Notes under the pieces: generated by a model
The model's database searches: none
Told to the model about the DNA's origin: nothing
What the model saw: only the letters and a program-made list of their open reading frames with translations
Shown here: in pieces, positions 53,157 through 60,252 of the stretch
Layout of the letters: the number at the start of each line of letters is the position of its first letter
Numbering within the stretch: the stretch's first letter is position 1
Translations under genes and position numbers: made by a program
Source: Amycolatopsis circi
GTDB taxonomy: Bacteria > Actinomycetota > Actinomycetes > Mycobacteriales > Pseudonocardiaceae
NCBI RefSeq assembly: GCF_003385235.1
Contig: NZ_PQIA01000048.1
Span: forward strand, 1 to 60,252
Direction: 5' to 3'
DNA length: 60,252 bases

Positions 53157-53522
53157 GTGGACAAGGACGAAGGCTCGTCATACCGCCAGGCCCTTCACGA
53201 CCTGTCATCGCTGTTGACCGGCCAGTGGACGATCGCTGTCATCGCTACGTTGGCGGTCGGCGAACTGCCCTTCGGGGAAGTGAAGAACGACGTGAACAGG
53301 GCACTCAACGGTCAGCGGAACCCGGTCAGCCCGCGCGTCCTGACCGACACCCTGAAGCGGCTGGAGAAGAACCAGTTGGTCGAGCGCCGGGAGGAGGACG
53401 TCGCGAAGGTCGGCGCTTCGAGGGTCTACTACAAGCTCAGCCCGGACGGCAGAGAGTTGCTCAGCATGTTGCGACCGTTGGCCAGCTGGGCTGCCAACCG
53501 TCGGACGTCCGAATCCAGTTGA
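53157..53522 (+). CDS. HxlR-type winged-helix regulator
   Basis: 121 residues with LTGQWTIAVIATLAVGELPFGEVKNDV, VSPRVLTDTLKRLEKNQLVERRE and VYYKLSPDGRELLSML, the standard HxlR/MarR-like wing pattern, although the usual N-terminal Cys is absent. GTG 53157 has only a weak upstream ribosome site. Its stop is just 2 bases from the end of the convergent GGDEF gene, and it is divergent from the Tad operon. Confidence 0.85.
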   Translation: MDKDEGSSYRQALHDLSSLLTGQWTIAVIATLAVGELPFGEVKNDVNRALNGQRNPVSPRVLTDTLKRLEKNQLVERREEDVAKVGASRVYYKLSPDGRELLSMLRPLASWAANRRTSESS

Positions 53523-53523
53523 A

Positions 53524-54792
53524 CTACAACGCTTCCTTGACCCGATTCCGGCCGGAGTCCTTGGCCGCGAAGAGTGCGTTGTCCGCGGCGATCATGACGT
53601 CGTTGAGGTCGTGCCCGACCGCGGGGAAGACTGCTGCACCGATCGACGCGGTGATCTCTACCGGGCTCTTGTCCGCCCCATCGACCTCGAGCTCAGCAAT
53701 ACGTTCTCGGATCCGTTGGGCCACAACAACAATGTTTTCCGCATCGCCGCCCGGCAGCATCACGACGAACTCGTCACCGCCGAGGCATCCGCACAAGTCG
53801 TCACTGCGTACGACAGAACTCAGCGCGTTGCCCGCCGCACGAAGAACAGCGTCGGCGACCAGCGGGCCGTGAATAGCTTTCAGCTTTCCGAAATGGTCGA
53901 TGTTGATGAGTGCGATGCCGAGGCTGGATCCAAGCTGCCGGACACGCGCGAACTCGCTCTCTGCCAGCGCGCGCCAACTGGCCATGTTCAACAACCCGGT
54001 CTTCGGGTCCCTGATCGCGGCCTGCTCAAACTGCCTGACGAGTGCGCTGCAGTGCAGCGCGTAGAGCGGAACGAAGACGAGGACCAGCAGCCAGGGAAGC
54101 TGCGCGATGAGCAACGCAGCCAACGTGCCCATGCACAGCGTCGCCAGTTCCAGGAGGTTCTCGTTCAGGCGGCCGATCAGACGCTTCAGCGACCGCGTCG
54201 ACGTCGAGAGCGCGATGACAGCCCCGACAACCGCCGAGTTCACCACGAAGTAGGCGAGGACGACCACGACGGCAATGAGAGCGGTCCATGCGCTCCGGTC
54301 ATGCCCGAGGGGGAGCACGTTCATCGAGCGGGCGCACCAGGCTGCCACTTGGCAGGACAAGATCACATTGCACGCGCTGAACACCGTCCGATGCGCGTAG
54401 ACACCGACAATGCCCCGCCAGCTTCGCAACCACAGGTGCAGGTAAAGCGCAGCCACCACAACGAGGGCTAAGACACCAGGGAGCGTCAACGCGGCGGCCA
54501 GCGTCCAGACCGACGAAAAGTTGACGTGCGGTTTGTCCGCGAATCGACGGCGGCGCCGCTCGACCTGACGAGCCATCTCGGCCGCTGTGACCCCGAGACC
54601 GATCACCACCACGCAGGTGAGGAGGTCGTGTGCGGTCAGCCGCGTCGGCACTGCCTCGACCGCGACGACTCCGACCGTGAACAGCTCGACGATCAGCACA
54701 AACACACGGACACGTGCAGGCAGGGACCAGATTGCCCAACTTCTCACCCGGGTTGCCCGACTGGGCTGCCCGGAGCCGGTAACACGCTGCAT
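53524..54792 (-). CDS. membrane-bound GGDEF diguanylate cyclase
   Basis: 422 residues with about eight hydrophobic segments between 28 and 250, then a GGDEF domain. DPKTGLLN is at 262-269, the active site GGDEF at 338-342, and the inhibitory I-site RSDD at 329-332, exactly 5 residues before it. It should make cyclic di-GMP with product inhibition. ATG 54792 has a weak ribosome site; the gene follows the MFS gene by 40 bases. Confidence 0.9.
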   Translation of the reverse strand: MQRVTGSGQPSRATRVRSWAIWSLPARVRVFVLIVELFTVGVVAVEAVPTRLTAHDLLTCVVVIGLGVTAAEMARQVERRRRRFADKPHVNFSSVWTLAAALTLPGVLALVVVAALYLHLWLRSWRGIVGVYAHRTVFSACNVILSCQVAAWCARSMNVLPLGHDRSAWTALIAVVVVLAYFVVNSAVVGAVIALSTSTRSLKRLIGRLNENLLELATLCMGTLAALLIAQLPWLLVLVFVPLYALHCSALVRQFEQAAIRDPKTGLLNMASWRALAESEFARVRQLGSSLGIALINIDHFGKLKAIHGPLVADAVLRAAGNALSSVVRSDDLCGCLGGDEFVVMLPGGDAENIVVVAQRIRERIAELEVDGADKSPVEITASIGAAVFPAVGHDLNDVMIAADNALFAAKDSGRNRVKEAL

Positions 54793-54832
54793 ACTGATCT
54801 CGCTTCCGTTCCCACGGGGAAGGCCACGGTCT

Positions 54833-56149
54833 TCAATCCGTTCTTGGCTGCGGTCCTTCCCCACCGCCGGATGTCCCTGGAGGGGTCGCATGCGCAACAA
54901 GGATTGGTGAAGGTAGTCGGCTTATCGGCGCGGGCTCGTCCTCGGCAGTTTTCGCTTGCCGCGGGCGAGTTCGTTTCCACACGACCGCGGCCCCTACGGC
55001 CAGCACGGACGCGGCAGCGCCCGAGGCCGCCACGGTGACCACCGGACCGACCCGGTCAGCCGCGAGCCCCGCGGCCACGATCGCCACGCCCTGCGAGGTG
55101 TAGATGCAGGTGCTCAGCCTGCCCATCACCGTCCCCCGTCGCGAATCGGGAACGATCGCCACGACGACGGATTGCAGGCGAACCAAGTAGATCGTGGACA
55201 ACGCACCTGACACCGCCCACAGCACCGCCGCCACTGGTAGCGAGGGCACCGCCGCCGAAGCGACCAACGGCAACCCGGCAGCTACCGCCGGCACGATCAC
55301 TGCCGGAGGCGAGGCCACGGAACTGCTTCTGGCGGCCCACCACCCTCCGATGACACTGCCGACCGGGTCCGCCGCCATGAGCAAACCGACTGCGAGCGAC
55401 GCCGCGCCGATCGCCCCGGCGAACGGTGCCGCAATGCCTTCCGGCACCACTAAAAGGCCGACCATCGATATCAAAATTACGGGAGCGACCAACCGCGAAC
55501 CGACCCGATGCGATGCCGTTGCTTGCACGGCTTCAGCGGCATCTGGGTTACGGCTCGCCGCTGGCCGTGGCCGAACGCCGAGCAAAACCACCACAGCGCT
55601 CAACAGGAACGTCCCACCGTTGATCGCCAGCGCCGTGCTAGCACCGAACGCCGGAACCAGAACACCACCCAGGCCGAAGCCGGCCACCTGTGCGGTCTGC
55701 GTCGTGACCTGACGTAAACCGAGACCGGCCTGGTAAAGCTCGGCTGGCAGGACGTCAGGGAGCAGCGATAGCTGCGCCGCTTTGAACGGCGCGCTGGCCA
55801 GCGTCAACACACCGACCAAGCACCACAGCGCAGGCAGCGGCAAGCCCGGAATCACCATCGCGAGCGCGAGGCAACCGCGGACGACGTCGGTCACGACGAT
55901 CACCGCGCGGCGCGGATACCGATCAGCAAGGCCCGACAAGAGAAATCCGCCAAGCACGGCAGGCGCGAAGGTCAGTGCGTAGGTCAGCGCCGTCAACGAC
56001 GCCGAGTTCGTGCGTCCGTAGACCATCAACGCCAGGGCGACCCTCGCCAGCTGGTCGCCGATGACAGACAGCGTCTCGGCCGCCCACATCGCACGGAACT
56101 CACCGCAGCTCATTGCTGCGGCAAAATTGCCACGCACGCCCAAAGCCAT
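54833..56149 (-). CDS. major facilitator superfamily transporter
   Basis: 438 residues with about 12 membrane helices. The motif A-like loop GLADRYPRRAV lies between helices 2 and 3, and SRRGTVMGR is its second-half equivalent. Similar to macrolide/multidrug exporters of the MFS_3 type (FRAMWAAETLSVIGDQLARVALALMVY). Substrate unknown. Likely cotranscribed with the GGDEF gene downstream. Confidence 0.9.
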   Translation of the reverse strand: MALGVRGNFAAAMSCGEFRAMWAAETLSVIGDQLARVALALMVYGRTNSASLTALTYALTFAPAVLGGFLLSGLADRYPRRAVIVVTDVVRGCLALAMVIPGLPLPALWCLVGVLTLASAPFKAAQLSLLPDVLPAELYQAGLGLRQVTTQTAQVAGFGLGGVLVPAFGASTALAINGGTFLLSAVVVLLGVRPRPAASRNPDAAEAVQATASHRVGSRLVAPVILISMVGLLVVPEGIAAPFAGAIGAASLAVGLLMAADPVGSVIGGWWAARSSSVASPPAVIVPAVAAGLPLVASAAVPSLPVAAVLWAVSGALSTIYLVRLQSVVVAIVPDSRRGTVMGRLSTCIYTSQGVAIVAAGLAADRVGPVVTVAASGAAASVLAVGAAVVWKRTRPRQAKTAEDEPAPISRLPSPILVAHATPPGTSGGGEGPQPRTD

Positions 56150-57190
56150 CGGTTCGCCCCCTCCCCGGAGCAGCCTTCCAACCCGACCGGCTGTTTACTT
56201 CGCCAAGCGACCTTGGATATTTCAAGGTATGCCCGCAGCGTGCGCGGATGGATACAAACAGCGACAGTTCACCCATTTGAACTACCGCGGTCACACTAGG
56301 TAATGCAGGGATTCTGGTTCACATCCAGCAAATGGGACTACTCCAATTTCCGCACCGCTCCAGGCTTGCAACCGGAGCCCGTCATCAGGCTGAGGGCGAT
56401 CGACGCGTGGTGGAACGGTGGCGTCAGGTGTCAGCCCGGTTACTACGAGCCGCTCCCGCCGTCGCAGTGCCGATACATCCCAGGGTCGATGTAGCCGCAA
56501 GGGTCGAGGACTCGCGCTGGTGTGGATGGCACCGCCGACGCTCCCGAAGCAGTACCTATCCAGAGAGCAAGCGCGGATACGCTTGCCACGGACATGTTCC
56601 GCAAGGCGATAGTTTTGGACATTACCCCTCCTTGACGAGAATGAAATAGTCCAAAAAGGAGCGGAGATGACGGATAGGTTTCGTCAGGCGATTAGAGCCG
56701 ATTCAAGTCAAGGCACAATTCCGGGTGACTCCGCTTGCCGGCGAAGCAGGCGCCCCGCTCCGCCTTTCGCGGCCAGCATCACGGCTGCGAAGACATCTAC
56801 GGGGTAACCGGAGATCGCCGCGTGAGGTCAACGTGATCTGGCGCTGAGTTTCGGCTCACCGCGGCGCCGTTCACCTGTCCGGGCTACCGACAAGCTTGAC
56901 GAAGGCGTATGCACACCCGAAGTTCTCGCGGATTGCCCGGCGAGCGTACGGCCGAGATCGACGGCCCCCAGGTTGCACCCAGATCTCGCCCAGCGCCGGC
57001 GCGACACGGCAGATCAAGCCGATTCCGTTGCGCCAGGGCATTCGACGAATGGCTTGGCAATTGCCTGCCGCAGTATCACCGCGATGCCGAATGTTGGCGC
57101 TTTCCCGTGCCCGCTCGGACGCAGCCTGAGATTCCGCGTGCCCGAGATGTGATTCGCGGCAGACGCCCAGCTTGCCGTCCGCGCCAAGAA
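56150..57190. other. 1-kb region with no convincing gene
   Basis: Several short open frames on both strands lack a ribosome site or family resemblance. GC content is lower at about 56180-56340 and 56560-56700, where promoters for the MFS gene could lie. Nothing else could be assigned; the patchwork suggests decayed or recombined sequence. Confidence 0.35.
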
Positions 57191-57520
57191 TTATCCGTGA
57201 GTGCGAGGTCGGTAGTCGCCGAACTGCTGACGACGGGCCGGACCTCGCCTTCGAAGCAAGTGCGCTGGCACGTAGTGGCTGACGGGTCGCGACCACTGGT
57301 CGTCGGCCGTGACGAGCTGGTAAGTGACCCAGCCGAGCAATCCACCGTCCTCGCGGCGGGCCCATTCGAACAGCAGGCCGGGGATCTCGGCCTCGATTCG
57401 CAGGCCAGCGCGATTGCGCGGGGCGAGGATCTCAGTGCCGAGCACGAGCAACTTGCGCACGCTCACCCAGGCGGGAATCGGCGGGCTGACTCTCCGCACA
57501 GTTGACGGCCACTCGTCCAC
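57191..57520 (-). CDS. hypothetical protein
   Basis: 109 residues. VSVRKLLVLGTEILAPRNRAGLRIEAEIPGLLFEWARREDGGLLGWVTYQLV reads as a small alpha/beta domain and keeps good codon use; the tail is Arg-rich. GTG 57520 has AGGTGA 7-8 bases upstream. Not recognised. Confidence 0.55.
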   Translation of the reverse strand: MDEWPSTVRRVSPPIPAWVSVRKLLVLGTEILAPRNRAGLRIEAEIPGLLFEWARREDGGLLGWVTYQLVTADDQWSRPVSHYVPAHLLRRRGPARRQQFGDYRPRTHG

Positions 57521-57947
57521 CTCAGGTCACCTGCTTGCATCCACAGACAAGGGCCGCCTGCGGTTCCCGGCGACCCCAGCTGAGTCGAACATGAGTTCGA
57601 TTCAGAAGTCAAGTCGAGTCAGTCGGGCGCACGCCACGTCCAATGTGACTGTGCGCGCAATCTGTCACTTGTGCGCTTTAGTTGTCACCATGCTCGGACT
57701 GAGGTGCGTCGGTTTCGCGGCGTCAAGGTTGATCGCGAGCTGACAGGATAGCTGTGGCTAGTGCTGAGGAGGTAGCGGGCGGTCGGCCGCGGCCGCGGCC
57801 GACGAAGATGCTGCGGCACAGGCACATCATCAGCTTGCGGGTGAGGCGGCGGAACTCGTCGTCGTCTCGTGGCCAATCGTTGCGCTCGTCACACTGGACG
57901 CTGGTAGGCTCCGTCCGCTCGCGCCGGACCGCGGGCTGTCGTCTTAC
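57521..57947. other. intergenic region downstream of the STAND ATPase gene
   Basis: 427 bases with no supported gene. The GC drop at about 57590-57690 suggests a promoter region for the gene at 57191-57520. No repeat of the tRNA 3' end was found here. Confidence 0.35.
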
Positions 57948-60252
57948 TCAGGCGGACCCGGTGTTTCGCCACGGTCGAAGATCCTCCAGCAACTGCCGCA
58001 CCCGGACAGCTGACTCTTCGTCACCAGAATCGTCGAAGGCGGCTGCCGCCTCGCCCCAGGCGCGCGCAGCGTCGTCGAACCGCCGGACCTTTTGCAGCGC
58101 GTTCCCGAGGGCCTTCCACGCTCCGCCTTCGCTGTGGCGGTCGCCCAGCTCCCGGTAGAGGTCGCGGGCGGTCTGGTGGGCGGCGATGGCCTCGTCGAAC
58201 CGCTGGACCTTTTGCAGCGCGATCCCGAGGTTGTTCCACACTCCGCTCTCGCGGTTGCGGTTGCCCAGCTCCCGGTAGATATCGCGGGCGGTCTGGTAGG
58301 CGGCGATGGCCTCGTCGAACCGACATACCTCTCGCAGCGCGACCCCGAGGTTGTTCCACGCTGTGCCTTCGCTGTTGCGGTCGCCCAGCTCCCGGTGGAT
58401 ATCGCGGGCGGTCTGGTAGGCGGCGATGGCCTCCTCGAACCGCCGCACTTCTCGCAGCGCGACCCCGATATTGTTCCACGCTCCGCCTTCTCGGTTGCGG
58501 TCGCCCAGCTCCTGGCAGATATCGCGGGCGGTCTGGTAGGCGGCGATGGCCTCCTCGAACCGCCGCACCTGCTGCAGTGCGTTCCCGAGGTTGTTCCACG
58601 CTCCGCCTTCGCTGTGGCGGTCGCCCAGCTCCTGGTAGAGGTCGCGGGCGGTCTGGTGGGCGGTGATGGCCTCGTCGAACCGCCGCACCTCTCGCAGCGC
58701 GACCCCGAGGTTGTTCCACGCCTGGCCTTCGCGGTGGCGGTCGCCCAGCTCCCGGAAGAGGTCGCGGGCGGTCTGGTGGGCGGTGATCGATTCGTCGAAC
58801 CGCCGGACCTTTTGCAGCGCGATCCCGAGGTTGTTCAACGCGATGGCCCTTGCGTGTGGGTCGTCGAGGGCGGTGGCGGCGGTGGCGGCGTGGGTGGCGA
58901 CGGTGACCTGCTCGGTGAGGTAATGCCGCCACGTCAGATATTCCTGAAGACACGTGGCGAGGGCGACGGTGTCACGGTGGCCGGTGTGGTGGGCGTGGGC
59001 GACGGCGGCGGTGAGGTTGGTGTGCTCGGCGTCGAACCAGGCCAGCGCCTCTCCTCGGCTGGTGAACTGGGCCGGTACCGGCTGGCCGGGCAGGGCTCGC
59101 AGGTGTTTGTCGGCGGCGTGGACGATGTGGGTGTAGTAGTCGAGCAGGCGGGTGGTGGCCGGGGCCGTGGTATCGGGAGCGAGGTGATGGCGGGCGTAGA
59201 GGGCGATCAGGTCGTGCAGCTTCCACCGGCCGGTGCGGGTGTGCTGTAGCAGCGACGCCGCCCGCAACGCCCGCAGCCGCTTCGCTGCCACAACGACAGG
59301 GGTGCCGGCGAGGGCGGCGGCGGTGTCGGTGGACAGGTCCGGCCCCGGATTCACCGTCAACAGGGCCAGCAGCTCCGCGGCCTCGGGGACACCGGCGGCG
59401 AGACGGCGGTAGGAGAAGTCGATAACCGCGGTGACATTCCTGCCTCCGTAGTCCATGGCGTCCAGGCGAGTCTCGGCGTCGCCAAGCTGGTCAGCCAGGG
59501 AGGTGATGGCGAGCGCGGGTTCGTCGGTGAGGATCGCCGCGACGATCTCCACCGCCAGCGGCAGCCGCCCGCACAACCCCGTCAGCCGCGCCACCGCCTC
59601 CGCTTCCTCCGTCGGCCGCAGGTCCTGCGGGTCACTGGCACGCAGGAGCCGGGTCAGCAGGTCGGCTGCGGCGGGTTCGCTGAGGACATCGAGGAACATC
59701 CGGCGAGCGCGCGGAAGGTCCAGGACATCACGGGTAGTAACCAGCGCTCGGTGCGCCGGATGGCGTGGCAGCAGGTCTTGGACCTGGGCAGGTTCGGCGA
59801 CGTTGTCCAGCACCAGCAGCACCCGCTCACCGGCGCCGGCGAGCTGGCCGAGGACCCGGTGATACACCCCTGCCTGTTCGGTGGGGAGGGCGGGAATCTG
59901 CTCGGCGGGCAGGCCCAGCTCGCGCAGCAGCGAGGCATACACTTGTTCCGGCCGCACTGCTGGCACCTGGCCGGGGTCGTAGCCGCGCAGGTCCAGTAGC
60001 AGCACCCCGCCGGGAAACCAGCCCCTCCCCGCCGCCGTCAGCGCGGTGTGCACGGCGAGGACGGTTTTGCCGATCCCGCCCATTCCGGCCACTGCCGACA
60101 CCACCACCGCCCGCCCGGTCGTTTCCGGGTCCGGCTCGATGTCCGGAGCAGGGTCGGGGGCGAGCAGGTCCAGCAGCCGGTTCGCCTCGTCGTCGCGGCC
60201 GACGAGCAAACCAGCGGCTCGGCCTGGACGCAGCGTCTCCACCAGCACCGCC
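57948..60252 (-). CDS. NB-ARC/STAND ATPase with TPR repeats (5' end beyond window)
   Basis: At least 766 residues are visible, numbered here from GTG 60248, though the frame stays open to the edge. P-loop GMGGIGKT is at 55-62, kinase-2 VLLVLDNV at 143-150, an RNBS-like ALVTTRDVLDL follows, then GLCGRLPLAVEI (GLPL-like) and a winged helix (RWKLHDLIALYARHHL). Seven 40-residue TPRs occupy about 470-749. Such proteins act as signal-responsive switches, including antiphage sensors and regulators; the N-terminal effector domain, if any, is not in view. Confidence 0.88.
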   Translation of the reverse strand, partial: AVLVETLRPGRAAGLLVGRDDEANRLLDLLAPDPAPDIEPDPETTGRAVVVSAVAGMGGIGKTVLAVHTALTAAGRGWFPGGVLLLDLRGYDPGQVPAVRPEQVYASLLRELGLPAEQIPALPTEQAGVYHRVLGQLAGAGERVLLVLDNVAEPAQVQDLLPRHPAHRALVTTRDVLDLPRARRMFLDVLSEPAAADLLTRLLRASDPQDLRPTEEAEAVARLTGLCGRLPLAVEIVAAILTDEPALAITSLADQLGDAETRLDAMDYGGRNVTAVIDFSYRRLAAGVPEAAELLALLTVNPGPDLSTDTAAALAGTPVVVAAKRLRALRAASLLQHTRTGRWKLHDLIALYARHHLAPDTTAPATTRLLDYYTHIVHAADKHLRALPGQPVPAQFTSRGEALAWFDAEHTNLTAAVAHAHHTGHRDTVALATCLQEYLTWRHYLTEQVTVATHAATAATALDDPHARAIALNNLGIALQKVRRFDESITAHQTARDLFRELGDRHREGQAWNNLGVALREVRRFDEAITAHQTARDLYQELGDRHSEGGAWNNLGNALQQVRRFEEAIAAYQTARDICQELGDRNREGGAWNNIGVALREVRRFEEAIAAYQTARDIHRELGDRNSEGTAWNNLGVALREVCRFDEAIAAYQTARDIYRELGNRNRESGVWNNLGIALQKVQRFDEAIAAHQTARDLYRELGDRHSEGGAWKALGNALQKVRRFDDAARAWGEAAAAFDDSGDEESAVRVRQLLEDLRPWRNTGSA
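58002..58841 (-). repeat. seven tandem 120-bp repeats encoding TPRs
   Basis: The gene's 3' part is built of 120-base units in perfect register (for example the unit containing TCGCCCAGCTCC recurs every 120 bases). Units 1-6 are nearly identical at DNA level; unit 7, nearest the stop codon, is diverged. Confidence 0.9.

Noticed and set aside
56303..57041. Small frames (63 residues plus; about 56 residues minus ending FVKLVGSPDR)
   Set aside because: No family match or ribosome site; could be decayed genes but not supported.
58002..58841. Regular repeats considered as a CRISPR array
   Set aside because: Units are 120 bases with no spacers and encode TPR motifs in frame.
52476..60252. Search by eye for a second copy of the tRNA-Arg 3' end (right att site)
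   Set aside because: No copy of the T-arm/acceptor sequence was seen here, so no attR is claimed; the boundary may be beyond the window.

Overview
The window comes from a high-GC actinomycete, most likely Amycolatopsis or another Pseudonocardiaceae. This is judged from codon use, the argS-lysA-hom gene order and the style of the intergenic hairpin; no database was searched.

Layout. (1) 1-9058 is chromosomal backbone: hom (cut by the window edge), lysA and argS on the minus strand, a DUF3105/DUF305 membrane-protein pair on the plus strand, a CDF metal exporter with a flavin reductase, an epoxide hydrolase, and a tRNA-Arg(CCG) gene. (2) From 8994 onward lies what looks like an integrative and conjugative element (ICE). 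Its large serine recombinase gene runs antisense into the tRNA, so the tRNA is the probable attachment site. (3) 10.9-14.5 kb holds a control/recombination module: a small gene overlapping the integrase start, an HTH regulator, a recombinase-domain protein with no catalytic domain, and two methyltransferase-fold proteins with degenerate motifs. (4) 15.1-28.5 kb is a conjugation module: VirB2-, VirB6-, PrgI/VirB3-, VirB4- and VirD4-like genes with a GP88-family gene among them, then an Mrr-type nuclease, a replication-relaxation protein and a VirB1-like hydrolase. (5) 28.5-33.5 kb carries an SF1 helicase, an ImmA/IrrE metalloprotease-regulator and an unknown protein in one overlapping operon, a candidate defence or stress module. 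(6) 33.9-38.1 kb is a phage/plasmid-like operon with a half-size beta-clamp-like protein, a DUF932 protein and several small proteins, followed by 1.2 kb of structured noncoding DNA. (7) 39.3-52.9 kb is a complete Tad/Flp pilus operon ending in a membrane-bound LysM-BTAD regulator. (8) 53.2-56.1 kb has an HxlR regulator, a GGDEF protein and an MFS transporter. (9) The right end is a STAND/NB-ARC ATPase with nearly identical TPR repeats, cut by the window edge.

The genes appear to cooperate as follows. The integrase and its small partner move the element. The VirB/VirD4 channel, the relaxation protein and the wall hydrolase export DNA. The Tad pilus could provide surface adhesion. The nuclease, the helicase operon and the STAND protein are plausible defence cargo. 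I found no second copy of the tRNA end in the window, so the right boundary of the element probably lies beyond 60252.
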